Shown in pieces: positions 13,201 to 23,384 of a DNA stretch of 64,000 nucleotides. The position numbers were made by a program, and so were the translations under genes. The notes under the pieces were generated by a model. The model was not told where the DNA came from. It searched no databases and saw only the letters and a program-made list of their open reading frames with translations. The DNA lies in contig OU744723.1 in the NCBI GenBank assembly GCA_916613615.1, positions 27,426,710-27,490,709 on the forward strand. The letters are read 5' to 3'. How positions within the stretch are numbered: the first letter of the stretch is position 1; each line of letters opens with the position of its first letter. Origin of the DNA: Steromphala cineraria (taxonomy: Eukaryota; Mollusca; Gastropoda; Trochida; Trochidae).

Positions 13201-16200
13201 CACAGGTTCAAACCTATATTTCAAGTGTAAAATTTGTAGATGATTTGTCTTTGTGAATTGCAATTTTAGTGAGCGTAATTGATTTGCAAACATGAACTTA
13301 AATTTATTTCGGAAATCAAATCGTCATCGCTTCACTATCAAGTGTCCATGGCAATGCCGGGTGTTCATCATGAACACCCGCTTTGTCTGATGAACACCTC
13401 GGAACGTGCCTTCAAAGAACAATATTAGTTAGTATGAAAAATAAATACTCGAACTAAAAAGAAGAACTAGTGTGTAATGCTTGCTGAAGAAGGGGGTATT
13501 TGAAGGAATATCCGTGTTGTTTCAGACGCCTCTACTACTCCCGGGGTTACAATGCAGGGATATTCAGCGTCAACTACCATGGGGAGGATAGTACGGATCA
13601 TCTTGTGCAGGACATTAGAGCTTTTGTTGTTACTGGTGTGTGAGCTGTGTTCATTTTCGCCTTTCGTTTAGCGCGAAGCGGGGGATATAGTATTGAGCAG
13701 CGTCCGTCCGTACGTACGTCCCGACGGATGAAATTGAATAACTCAAAAACTATTGACCTGATTCTTTGAATTTTTTGTATATAGCTTCATCACCATGAGA
13801 GCAAGGTCCCTCTAGAGGTTCATGACCTTGACCTTCATTTCAAGGTCATTACGAGACTTTGACATGTTACCCTTGTCAGGGGGATATCTCAAGAACCATT
13901 CACTGGATTCTCTTCATAGCTTACACAATGCATCTTATTGGGAAGGCACCGGGCCCAGTCGATTTTGGTGACCTTCACATTATTTTCAAAGTCACAGCGA
14001 GACTGAAAATTTCAGCATTGAAACCTGCATTTTAGGCTTGTCCGCGGGATATCTCAAGAACCATTGCCTGAATTATCCTCATAACTTACACAATGCATCT
14101 TATTGGGAGGGCGCCGGGCCCAGTCGATTTTGGTGACCTTCACATTATTTTCAATATATGGAGGACCCAGGGACCAGTTGATTTGTTGTGGTCTAAATGA
14201 CATCTAGTAGCATGACAAGTGTTGACAAGTGTTTCTATGTATACAGTATGCATTGTTTTCACATCAATTTGCGGCGGGGGATCTTGTCACCTTTGTGACA
14301 AATACTTGTTTATATTCGAGTGTCTGACGGTCATGCTACTTGTACTGCATCGCCTGTGGTGAAAGGAAATAACAGGGCTAACACCGCGACCCTGTATTTC
14401 TGAACGATTGAAGCCTACCAAATAGCATCCCGTCTCAGGGTACGAACGTTACGCTATCTCCACTAATCTGTACCCTGGGCTCAGAAGCTTGATTCGCGGC
14501 CCTACATGGGATATAGCCAATCAAATAATATTCTCGCCACCTTCTCGTTGAATTTCATCGAGAAAACGATTTGATTGGCCGTTTCCTAAGTCGGGCCGCG
14601 TGGGCGAATCAAGCTTCTGAGCCCAGGGTACATATTAGTGGATAAGCGTAACGTTCGTACCCTGAGAAAAGATGGCCATAAAGCAGATACTTACATTCCG
14701 AATAATACAAGTTGTATGCTTCTGACGAGGGTTATGTTGTCTGATGAACCAACTTCGTAGAAAAGCGACATTTCTACAAAGATGGTACATCAGACCGTAT
14801 TACCCGAGGGAGAAGCATACAACGTATTTATCTCACCGTTATGTCATTAAGAAACATAAGCTCAAAATATTTAGTTTACTTTGCCTGTCGATAAGGAAGG
14901 AGCCATCACCGCTTGACCGACCTTGACGAAATGGCGTCATCCCACCCGACCGAAATGTTATAAATCGTGTTACATGTACGAAAAACTACTACCCGAAACA
15001 TGCTTCAAAACTATTTGATTTAATTGTATAGCATGTGCAACTAATGCAATGTGGAATTTGTTTAACTATAAAACAAAAACAGTTGAGAAAACAAACATAT
15101 AATTAGTTTTATAATCACGAAAACAGCTAATCGAACTTATGTAAACTCTGCACACCGCGTGCGTCATTTGGTAACGTCATCTTAACGCTATGCAACATCT
15201 CTTCTCAAAGAGGAGCTGTTGCTATGGCAGCGGGGTATATGGAATTTGTACACTGTGAGAGGTGAGACTCGCGGGGTTTCATAAAATTAAACAAGTCGAT
15301 CTTCAGCCAATCCAAAATGAGTATTTCACTGTGTTGTAAGATAAAGGGCAATACGGATATTACGATTAACCATACACAAATTTATGTCTCTGACAGTGAC
15401 GCTCTATCAAATATCTTCATAAATCATACATTACAAAGTATGATGTAAAAAGTGACACTGCAATTGTTGTGACAAAGTTTCATCAATGAGTCTGGTAATT
15501 ACAAAGAAAAATCTGTAAATGAATTCAAAACCCAATACAAATGCCAAATAAAAAAATATGGTTCAACCACTTGCTCTGATAGAGGCTGCATTTTATTTAA
15601 AAACCAATATTCAAACTGCAAAATTTAAAAAAATATTTGTACTGTATTTTGGTATTCCTTGCAAAAATTTGCGACCAACCATGAGAAGATCGGACAAATA
15701 TTCATCAAATAGGAGACAGTTTACCTAAATGACCGAAATGTAACTCCCGGCCTGTCGACATGAAGGCGAATAAAGTGTCGTCATGTCACAATTTCCGGTT
15801 CCTAAATCTACGTATTTGAAAGCCGTCCTTTTCGCGCACGACTAGATTTATTTTATTTTTCTCCGAAACTAGTTGCCGCCCAATTTGATAACCATCGGAT
15901 GCAATTGCGGTAACTGAGACGTCGGATGCAATTGCGGTAACTGAGACGTGGTGTAAAACCTACAATGATTATGTCACCGAAATCGGGTTCGTTAAAAACT
16001 ATGGCACTTTGTAGATGGTACTGTACTTTGGACGTAGAAATAAGTATGTTATTGTTGATTAAAACATGTGAATGTGATATCAAACTTTCGACGAAACATT
16101 TTTTTTACCAAGCGATGTATTTATTTTCTTAACCGCATCACGAACCGCATGCAAGTATGACAATGGGGCTTTCACATAGATACTCTATTACATATAGGAG

Positions 16201-19200
16201 ACGGATCTTTCTTACCCACGTTTTACCTACATTTCATTTACGATATCGGGTTCCTGTGAGGTGTTCTCTATGACAAAGATCGGAACATGAGCTCCTTGAG
16301 ACATAGAGATTATTACCCGAGGAAGTGAGTCATATGACTTTTACGAAACGAGTGTGAATTTTTTTATTACCCGAGCGAGAGAATTAGAATTATGCAAGAA
16401 ACGAGCCGCTTCCCTTGCCTCGACCGGCTACAGTGACGTCACTAACAATGGTGTTATGACGTCACAGGCGAAATAATACGGGAACTCGTGCTACAACAAT
16501 TGTTGCTAGGCAAAAGTGATATGTGCACTAGAGTAGAGCCATGCTATTCCGTACATAGAGATTATTAACCGAGTTTTGAAAATTGTAAAAAAATATTTCC
16601 CGTCTAAGCCAAACCAGTTTTTAAAACATGCCTACTTATTAAGGTTTTCATTTTCTGTCAAACTTTAAAAAAATGGCGATTGGTTGAATATGATTGGTCA
16701 CGTCCAATTTTTAACCCTGACCTTCATGATTATTGTAATTCAAGGTCATTCATTACTTTACGCTATTCGAACCATTCCTTAATCAATATGAACTTGTATA
16801 TAAAATAAAATCATTAGGGTAACATGTTTGGAACTTGACAAACATTCTCAAGTCATACTTAAATCAAAACACTGTATTTTAAAAACGAAATAAGATCTAA
16901 CAAAAATGTACGGAATAGAACGCAGCTAAATTTACTGCTTTTGCAGGGTGCTCGTTAATCCGTACACCAAATTTCGGTTTAACTCTCTCACTGCCCCTAA
17001 GCAGAAAATGATTTTCACCCATAAAACGTTTTAAAACTTTCATTTTTAGGTATTATTTCCAACTTGGCCCCCTTGAATTAGTTTGGTTTGCTTTACAACA
17101 AAAAATAATGACAGGATAGTATCAGTTTAAGAATTTAAAAAGGAAAATGCGAAAGGTATGGCGTTTCCCTTGTGAGCCTTTGCGTATAAACACTGAAAGA
17201 GATAATTTATGACATCTGATTTAGATTTTGTACATGTATATTGCCATATATGATGATTTAAATTGAAGATATATTATAAAAAGCGCAATAAATAAAGGTC
17301 ATTAATAATCTATTAGTCTGAGAGCCTAGTCCAGATTAAATTGTTCCGCTACAAATAAAGCGTTGAGATTGTCAAAAGATGCAAAAAAATTTCTTTAGTT
17401 GCTATTGATATATGGAGATTCTGTTAGCAGCGAAAATAAAGTCAAAGTGTTATTTAGGATGGCTTTAAAAATTAGCCACTGACGTTCTTAGTTTACAGTT
17501 ATAACGAAAACGTGATAAATCATCACTGTTGGTATACTATATAGTATCTTACAAATGTGTTTGAGACCACTTTGCTATTTTGTCAGATATTTAAAAACCA
17601 AAACATTGTTAAATACATCTTCAAGATTCGTTAGATCAGTTATCTCTAACAATCTATGTTTAGTTAATAAAATTATCACATATTTCGGCAGGAGTACGGA
17701 ATAGGCAGCTTTCGTGTACGGAATTTCCAGCCAAGTGTGCGGAATTTTCGAACAGTGATTAAGCTAATATATTTGTTGATACACTAAATAGATAAATTCC
17801 CCTGTTAAAACTAAAAGAAGAATCAATTTTGTTTGTCGTTCAGTTTTAATTAATCAATTAATAGTAAGGTTAATATAATTTGCAATAACACCACGAGTGT
17901 TCCTTTCCTCGGGTGTTCGGAAAAGCACGGCTCTACTGTAGTGCTCATATTGAAAATATGTAATTACTTATTTTCATCCATATAGGTAATACAGTAGGAT
18001 CATACACACTTGGCTACTTACTATTGAAACTGGCAACAAGAATGTCGTTTTGATTTCTACAGGTCCTGTGTAAAAGACAATTTAAAGAATGTGATCTTGG
18101 TATTGTTAAACCCATTGTGCCCCATGATTATAAGGGATTTAGCACTTCATGTCTTATCATGACCAATGATATCATGAATTTTCCAACCAGGGGTGACCGA
18201 GGATGATTAGACATTGGTATCTCAGTGTGGTAAGATACTGTTTGTTTCTTCCAGACCAGTATATCTTCGTGTGTGTAGTCGACTGCAACCTTGTGCGCTA
18301 CAACCACAGTCTGAAGCTGGAGAGAACCGTCCCGCTCAAATACTACTCCAACTGTCAGAAGCTCTTCTGGCGTCAGGGACACCTCATATCATACTTTAAT
18401 ACTCCTCAGTAAGGCATTACTAAGCGAAATATTAAATATTTCCAGAATCTCGAATGTATTAGCTAGCAACACATAGAGGATATTATGTGAGTGTCCATTA
18501 CATACTCTGTTTACGACACGAGTGCCTAAATATTAGATTTCCCGAGCGAAAGCGAGGGATATACTGATATTTAGGCACGAGTGTCGTAAACATAGTAGGT
18601 CATTGGCACGAAGTTGATATTGTGTTTATTACCGTAGTGACAAAATTAAAGAAACTACTCAAAACCTACTTCTCAGCATAAGCGGACTAGCCGCCGCCGA
18701 CCCGTATAGATTGTGACGTCATAGGTGAACCGTGACGTCAAAGCACTGTTTTTAACGTCGCGTCACAATGAAAAAGTGATATTTTGCCCTATGGCAACAT
18801 ATGAAAAATATGAACCTCGGTATGACTGCCCTCGTAGGTAATAATTTCTATGTTTGTGACCTATGACGTCACAATCTAAATGGACCGGCGGCGGCTAGAC
18901 CGCCTATGCTGGGAAGTAGTTTTCGAGTATTTTCATTAATTTTGGGACTACGGTAATAAACAGAATATTATATTCGTGCCCATGACATACTATGTTTACG
19001 ACACTCGTGTCTAAATATCAGTATATCCCTCGCTTTCATTTTTAAACTCTAAATCATTGCTTCATTACCTAACTGCAATAAAGCGTTGTGTTTCATATGA
19101 TGATAGTGACGATTCTTTGCGGGAGACATAATGTTTTCAGTGCCGTCCGAAATTCCGTAATTTCGTAATTCCGTAATTCCGTAATTCCGTAACGCTTTCG

Positions 19201-20392
19201 TTTCCGGACCATATCTCCAAAGTCGTTCAATATTTTTAAACGAAACTTGGTATTTGGTTAGATCTAGTTCTGGAGTGGTGCCTTTTGCTATTTTGGTTAT
19301 TCTGAATTTCCTATTTTTTCTGGTTTCCATGGAAACAATTTGAACTTAGTGCATATTGGGGGATGCTTTCGTTTCCAGACCATATCTCCAAAACCGTTCA
19401 ATAACTTTTAACGAAACTTGGTATGTGGTTAGATCTAATACTTGAGTGGTGCCTTTTGCTATTTTGGTTATTCTGAATTTCTTGTTTTTGTCTGGTTTCC
19501 ATGAAAACAATTTGAACTTAGTGTATATTAGGGGATGCTTTCATTTCCGGACCATATCTCCAAAACCGTTCAATATGTTTTAACAGAACTTGGTATGTGC
19601 TTAGATCTAGTACTGGAGTGGTGCCTTTTGCTATTTTCGTTATTCTGAATTTCTTATTGTTTTCTGATTTCCATGGAAACAATTTGAACTTGTGTATATT
19701 GGGGGATGCTTTCGTTTCCGGGGCATATCTCCAAAACCGTTCAATATTTTTTTACGAAACTTGGTATGTAGTTAGATCTGATGGTGGAGTGGTGCCTTTT
19801 ACTATTGGTCATTCTGAATCATATAATTTTCCAGTTTGAACATATGGAACACATGTTAGAACATATGGAGGGAGGACCATTTCGGGCCATATCTCAAAAA
19901 CTATTCAATATGATTTTACGAAACATGGTATGTGGTTAGATCTAGTGGTGGAGTGGTGCCCTTTTCTATTTTAGTTATTCTGAAAAAAAAATCTGGTTTC
20001 TATAGAAACAAGTTGAACTAGGTGTATATGGGGGGTAGGGTCTGTTTCCGTACTTTAGCTTAAAAACTATTCAAAATATTCTTACTAGACTTGATATGTG
20101 GTTAAACTACTGGAGGCGTGGTGCCTTTTGCTACTTTGGTTATTCTGAATTGTTATTTTTCTGGTTTCCATGGAAACAATTTGAAATGTGTACATAATGG
20201 GGGTAGGGTCACTTTCGGATTAAATGTTAGTGGGGGACATCACAGTGCATCACATGCACATATTTCTAGTTTTTATCTGTTTGTTTCAGATCGAAAAAAC
20301 TAAGAAACGTTTTGTCACCAAATGAAGCGCCGCTTTTGATGGAAATTCCTGTGAGATCAGATTTCTTTGTTCTGCCAATAGCCATACCATAA
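1239..20392 (+). CDS. Gene A: secreted protein of unrecognised family, 7 coding exons (tandem paralogue of gene B)
   Basis: Proposed coding exons are 1239-1442, 3384-3526, 4586-4826, 9469-9624, 13526-13635, 18255-18408 and 20290-20392 (TAA stop). Each internal edge has an AG acceptor and GT donor, and phases from exon 2 onward are consistent (1,2,2,1,2). The spliced product is about 370 residues. Exon 1 starts MSAYLLLAVFFAYLI, a probable signal peptide. It continues with cysteines at 32, 36, 42 and 54 in a PAN/apple-like pattern. Exon 3 holds N-glycosylation sequons (NFT, NLT) and exon 6 holds NCQKLFW. The start codon is supported by a leader ending ACATCACACCAAG that is shared with gene B. 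Exons were found because each recurs in order in gene B. One problem remains: exon 1 ends in phase 0 but exon 2 begins in phase 2, so a small exon or another splice site is missing. I do not recognise the family and assign no function. Exon structure is confident; expression is unproven. Confidence 0.8.
1443..3383. other. Gene A intron 1, no recognisable feature
   Basis: AT-rich intron. I see only short open frames without similarity, such as one at 3043-3234. It should hide the extra exon needed to reconcile the phase of exons 1 and 2, but no segment here obviously matches intron 1 of gene B. Confidence 0.4.
3527..3660 (+). repeat. Short GT-rich repeat after gene A exon 2
   Basis: A few diverged units of GTGTGTATTGTGTGA and TGTGAGCGTGTG begin just after the exon 2 donor. 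The same position in gene B holds the expanded 32-bp array at 27535-28250, so this is the unexpanded paralogous locus. Confidence 0.75.
3817..4276. repeat. 36-bp minisatellite headed by a palindrome, gene A intron 2
   Basis: About twelve units of a 36-bp repeat (core CTTGACAACGACACAAGAAG) run head to tail from about 3838. The array begins with an inverted copy: 3817-3836 and 3838-3857 are 20-base reverse complements around one base. Units differ at a few positions only (GAAGC or GGAGC, GACAAC or AACAAC). Overlapping long frames on both strands follow from the period being divisible by three and are not genes. Confidence 0.95.
5477..6345. repeat. Tandem duplication of about 400 bp, gene A intron 3
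   Basis: The segment starting CAACCCAAAAATGTTATATC at about 5477 recurs at about 5943, and both copies run to the sequence ATACGTATTCGTTCTCAT. A spacer of about 75 bases ends in a pyrimidine-rich run (TTCTTCTTCTTTTTCTT). Copies differ by substitutions and small indels. No coding potential is seen. It could be two copies of a repeat's 3' end; the short spacer argues against LTRs. Confidence 0.8.
6580..7005. repeat. Decayed dispersed repeat rich in GACCTTGACCTT motifs
   Basis: This intronic stretch repeatedly contains GACCTTGA, TGACCTTG and GACCTTTGATCTTG, interspersed with phrases that recur about every 170-200 bases. It resembles a degenerate version of the tandem-unit elements elsewhere in the window (10130-10450, 48.5-49.9 kb). 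No gene is seen. Confidence 0.5.
7561..7568 (+). promoter_or_regulatory. TATA box of the Harbinger transposase
   Basis: TATATAAG lies 56 bases before the transposase ATG at 7624, a plausible core promoter inside the transposon. Confidence 0.5.
7624..8391 (+). pseudogene. PIF/Harbinger transposase (DDE_Tnp_4 type), truncated
   Basis: The 255-codon frame has a basic N-terminal region with RRLWVREW, a helical region (LLRITPDMFHEIVERLTPHL), then CLGALDGKHVAMKKP, containing the first catalytic Asp, and GGASDGG, containing the second. The frame stops at TAG, where family members usually read Trp. Reading through gives SHCNLHEVIEDG in the same frame before similarity ends at about 8430. The third acidic residue and the C-terminal part are missing through an internal deletion. 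Full-length relatives are usually 350-450 residues, so this copy should be catalytically dead. Confidence 0.9.
8870..9205 (+). pseudogene. Tc1/mariner transposase fragment
   Basis: The translated segment has QENARPHTDRLTQSML followed by WPARPPDLAPIEHV, the signature of the Tc1-like DDE domain (Asp-Asn pair and SPDLxPIEH block). Upstream pieces such as NVMERDRYWGEL suggest more of the same gene, with frameshifts. No terminal inverted repeats are evident. It sits between the Harbinger element and exon 4 of gene A. Confidence 0.85.
9735..9900. mobile_element. Half copy of the CRE-bearing foldback MITE
   Basis: TGACGTCACAA, then CGGCGGCTAG, an AAGTAG segment and CGACTACGATAA follow the same order as the right arm of the foldback element at 18553-19035. 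Only one arm is present. It lies in intron 4 of gene A, just after exon 4. Confidence 0.6.
10130..10450. repeat. Partial tandem-unit element ending in CTGTCTGT microsatellite
   Basis: It begins GCCGGGGGTATATTG and GTCCGTCTGTCTGTCTGTC, then holds about two diverged units with ACCTTTGATATTTC and TGACCTTGACCTTG. The layout (G-rich tip, GTCCGT run, tandem units) is that of the satellite-like elements at 13.7, 48.5 and 56.1 kb. Confidence 0.6.
10600..11740 (+). pseudogene. L1-like (Tx1-type) reverse transcriptase, C-terminal fragment
   Basis: The translation contains ARNLTPLGRNNILKSFLLPK, then FQKKCFHFIWKGKPDKVKR and EHGGIKAPNI, the region after the catalytic core in L1-type ORF2 proteins. After frameshifts it continues with LWNKYGDGKPILYT, GVRFVNDLVHLDG, then ETLEHIFWCC and a terminal MIILIKDIIFKN-like block. 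The catalytic FADD core and endonuclease are absent, so it is 5' truncated and dead. It lies in intron 4 of gene A. Confidence 0.88.
12061..12165. mobile_element. Short MITE related to 25690-25815
   Basis: The segment GTGTACCCGG, GGAGGGGA, ATGGTGG, CGGGACAGGTCAACA and CTCCTAATCG matches, in reverse complement, the element at about 25690-25815. The terminal motif GGGAGGGGACA is also shared with the palindrome at 12501-12630. Confidence 0.65.
12501..12630. repeat. 130-bp element with perfect 30-bp inverted repeats
   Basis: Bases 12501-12530 and 12601-12630 are exact reverse complements (tip AGTAAGTCGGGTAGGGAGGG) around a 70-base centre. The centre repeats ATGTCCCCTCC and CCATATCC. It looks like a small non-autonomous DNA transposon. 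The flanking target duplication is unclear. Confidence 0.85.
13147..13230 (+). mobile_element. tRNA-derived SINE head
   Basis: GGCCTCCGTAGTTAATAGAT resembles a tRNA 5' half with an A-box, and ACAGGTTCAAACCTAT holds a B-box-like GGTTCAAAC. There is no paired acceptor stem, and the sequence runs on into ordinary intron, so it is a SINE remnant rather than a tRNA gene. Confidence 0.6.
13665..14315 (-). repeat. Dispersed tandem-unit element, reverse orientation
   Basis: It starts with TTAGCGCGAAGCGGGGGATA and a GTCCGTCCGTACGTACGTCC run. It contains about three diverged units with ATCTCAAGAACCATT, GGGCCCAGTCGATTTTGGTG and TTCAAGGTCA. It ends GCGGCGGGGGATC, TGTCACCTTTGTGACAAA, TACTTGTT. Those ends are the reverse complement of the ends of 48465-49903 and 56058-56405. 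It begins about 30 bases after exon 5 of gene A. Confidence 0.85.
14433..14667. mobile_element. Foldback MITE, 235 bp
   Basis: The two halves are near-perfect reverse complements: left tip TCTCAGGGTACGAACGTTAC, right tip GTAACGTTCGTACCCTGAGA, with matching inner blocks (CTGGGCTCAGAAGCTTGATT against AATCAAGCTTCTGAGCCCAG). Arms are about 95-100 bases with a loop of about 40. It lies in intron 5 of gene A. Confidence 0.92.
14700..16490. other. Gene A intron 5, gene-free
   Basis: No supported gene. It contains a small direct repeat at about 15895-15945 (CGGATGCAATTGCGGTAACT twice), a TTACCCGAGG-type foldback fragment at 16310-16390 and two TGACGTCA palindromes at 16434-16441 and 16457-16464. Confidence 0.4.
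16500..17965. mobile_element. Possible inverted-repeat element of about 1.45 kb
   Basis: The left end (about 16508-16548, TAGAGTAGAGCCATGCTATTCCGTAC) is, with mismatches, the reverse complement of the right end (about 17920-17960, GGAAAAGCACGGCTCTACTG). The inside repeats GTACGGAAT-like words near both ends (16905, 17690-17750) and is otherwise AT-rich with no open frame. Confidence 0.5.
18553..19035. mobile_element. Foldback MITE with CRE palindromes
   Basis: The arms are inverted: the left GCGAGGGATATACTGATATT matches the right AATATCAGTATATCCCTCGC. Inner blocks CACGAGTGTCGTAAACATAG, GCCGCCGCCGACC and TTGTGACGTCATAGGT have mirrored partners. The loop is about 100 bases. A smaller palindrome (about 18505-18600, TTTACGACACGAGTG) precedes the left tip. 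TGACGTCA occurs at 18714, 18733 and 18864. It lies in intron 6 of gene A. Confidence 0.88.
19140..20210. repeat. Tandem array of about 172-bp units, gene A intron 6
   Basis: Five to six diverging units begin GCTTTCGTTTCCGGACCATA at about 19191, 19363, 19536 and 19707, and later units decay. Each carries CGAAACTTGGTATGTGGTTA, GAGTGGTGCCTTTTGCTA and a CCATGGAAACAATTTGAACT block. An 8-bp GTAATTCC microsatellite (about 19155-19190) leads in. The array ends about 80 bases before exon 7. Confidence 0.93.
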
Positions 20393-23384
20393 CCCAGCTA
20401 CCTTCAAACAAGAGGAAGTCAGCGTTCCATGATTTCCTCCATGTAGTCGTCGTTATCCTGACTGAGTGAGAAAGCTTCAATATGGCAGTTCGCCCAATCA
20501 TTGTTCAACTCCCAGCTACAAACTGATAATGTGAATGTTTCACAATCCTCCAAAACTTTAACTTCTAAGGCCTATAAGTAGTAATTCCCTATACAGTTCT
20601 AGAGGATCAAAAGATATGAGTTCGAGCAGTGAAGCTGTGAAGATGTTGAAACTGACTGTTGATCATCCACACTGCTTGGATGGAAGGAGGGTAGCAGTGA
20701 AAAGGTCGTCTACGAATTCATTTATCTTCAAAAAAACGGGAATGGCAACAGAAAGTACGGACCAGTACAATTATAACTGATAGAAAATATGAACAGGATA
20801 AAGCACGAGGACGAAACCTAGCGCTAGATTGTAAACCCTTGGAGGGAACAACCCGAGGGTCTCAAGTGTTCACAATATCTTGTCTCAGAAGAATGTTTTT
20901 CTTACCTATCAAACATAGATATCCTTAGTTAACAATATTTTCATCGATACGAAAACAAGTATACGTATATATAATAGTATAATACGAATAGTGCCATATA
21001 ATAGAGGATACATGTGTAATGTAACTGAAAGACTTTACTGAATTCAAAAAATTAATTTTTCAGATTCATTTTTTCTGTATTAGGGGGCTTCGTCCAGGGT
21101 TCTAACATCTTAAACTTTGTTTAGGGGAACAAGTAGCTGTACAGAATAGATAGATAACTTGTTTTACATATATTCGTATTCTACAGATAATAATCATGTT
21201 TTGTGTTCTGAGCGTGTGTTTTATTCAATTGTGACATTGTGAACACATTAACTTAGGAAAGCTTAGTTAAGTAAAGTGACGATACAATATCCTTCTGCTA
21301 ATCAATTCTGACATCATATGCATCGAAGCGCAAAAACCTTTTGACAGTTTTGTATTTAGATGCCCTCTTTCATCTGGTTCCATCTGTACAAAAATGTTTC
21401 ATTGTCTGATTAAAATCATCCTCTTGCCTTCTGAAAATATGAATAGATACAATTTCAAATACAGGGTAATGTTAGTCTTTCATTAACACTTTTCCTCAAT
21501 CTGTAAAGAAGTAGTGGGATTGATATACATTACCGTTTCTATTTGTCCTGTATGAACGAAAAACATTACATCAAGTCTTTTCGTCACACACTCAAGTCAA
21601 CGATCCAGCTGTTCTTCTGACATAAACTGACGCGTGATCAAAGGCTCGTCCTCATTACAGGGCAGATCTTTTAAACTCACACAATATGGAACGAATTGCC
21701 TACACAACCAAGTATTAACGGAGACAAGGACAAAGCAAGCCACTAACATATAAGCGCGTTTTCTGGGCATATTAACATGTTTAGAATGCAACTTGCAGCA
21801 TGTCTCTAATTCTCATGAGATAAACTTTTGAATGGCAAATGCTTGTTAACCCACCATGCCTGCATTGAGAGATATTATCGAAAATGTATTTCGACAAAGG
21901 CAGTGGACATAGCACCCAATGCGAAAACACAAACAAATGTGATATGTGGTATTGGTAGGAAATGCAATTTCACGAATGGATATGGCACTGCACGTTGTTC
22001 AAGTATATCTGTTAAGGACGTATTCTTTTTCCATAGTGGGGCCCATGCTACACCTGCCAGTGTAAGGGAATATAAGTTATAACATTGCGTAGTAGGTCCA
22101 TAGGGATTTGTTTTTCCCGCGAACGGTTTTACACAACGAATTGAAACACAACGCATATTTAAAAAAAAAGGGTAAACACTGCTAAGGCACATGTCAAAAG
22201 GTCTAAGTTTGTATTTTAAACAACTCCCGATGCAAGACACACAGGGAAAATGGGGTGAATACTTATATTTCAAATAAATGTCAATCAATTCTCATATGCA
22301 ATGATCGAGAAAGCCGCGACACAATATTGAATATTTTTTTTGACGAGAAACATTTCCAACACCAAATCTGAGATAAATAAGGTAAAAGTGGAAATATACA
22401 TGTACGTTTTTGGCATATGTACATGTATAGCTTGCAAGTTGTATAGTTCGTATAAAGCTACATATAATTTGATCAAAGCTAACATCAATGTTACTCCACG
22501 AAACATACTTTTCAAGAAGCTCAATCTGTACGCTATTTTTCATGGCGGGGAATAAATAAGTTCAATTTGCACGCTCTTTTCATGATTGGTTCCTGGAGGG
22601 TATAATTAATTTATCATTTCAGTCATTCAGACTAGTTATTCAGGGTTACGTGAACCAATCAGAGTTCGAGATTCTTACATGAACTTTGACCCCTTAACCT
22701 AAAGTCGTTACAACACTGAAACCTGAGATACGCGTCGACTTGTCGTTAAATGGGCTACAGTGTTCGAACTTTATCTTTGATTATGAGCAAAGAAGAATAC
22801 TGTTACGAATGCCTATATAACATAGATAAAGTTAATGTCAAACGCTTTAAGGAAACATCAACAATGTGAAAGTGGGTCCAGGGGAGCAGTTATGCTGTCT
22901 GTTGTTGATAAACTTTCACAAAGTTATTCAAATAAGAATTTGCTCCGCCGGCAGGAATACTCTCCCGGTAGATTTGATCATGAGAACCATTGGGTAGCAT
23001 TGTGGAATTCATATTCTGGCAGAGTATATCAAATACCTAATCAAGACACCGAGGCATTGTAATGTTGTTGACTTGGATTTCTGGCCTTTGCCTTTTATAG
23101 TTTAAAAAATATATATGATTTAGCGAAAATGTTACACGTTTCAAGTTTTCTAAAGAATTTTCTTCTCTAAACTATTACGATCAACAAAAGCAACACATTT
23201 TGTGAGACGATATTTCCGAGCTGAATCCCACAATAACGTAATAAAGTAGAGAAAATCCGACTTAGCAAGTCTGCAATTTCAACTCCTGTGAATTATCAAT
23301 TTGAAAAGAATGGTATCTGCAGATCTAATCTATTCGATGTGTGGTATTTGAGGATACTTCCTGTCGTAACCACATCACACCAAG
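20393..23384. other. Spacer between gene A and gene B
   Basis: About 3 kb with no repeat array and no firmly supported gene. It must hold the gene A 3' end and the gene B promoter, but I see no convincing polyadenylation signal near the stop at 20392. The last bases before the gene B ATG (ACCACATCACACCAAG) match the leader of gene A. Confidence 0.5.
21597..21791 (-). CDS. Possible small membrane-anchored ORF (uncertain)
   Basis: A 64-codon frame, most plausibly starting at the internal Met of MPRKRAYMLVACFVLVSV. It has a basic start, a single hydrophobic segment and then a polar tail with three cysteines and TRQFMSEEQLDR. That layout fits a short type II membrane protein or the first exon of a larger one. 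There is no homologue I recognise and no neighbouring exon. It could be chance in AT-rich spacer DNA. Confidence 0.2.
   Translation of the reverse strand: MHSKHVNMPRKRAYMLVACFVLVSVNTWLCRQFVPYCVSLKDLPCNEDEPLITRQFMSEEQLDR

Noticed and set aside
22835..23062. 75-codon frame before gene B
   Set aside because: No counterpart upstream of gene A, no recognised domain, and length within chance expectation.
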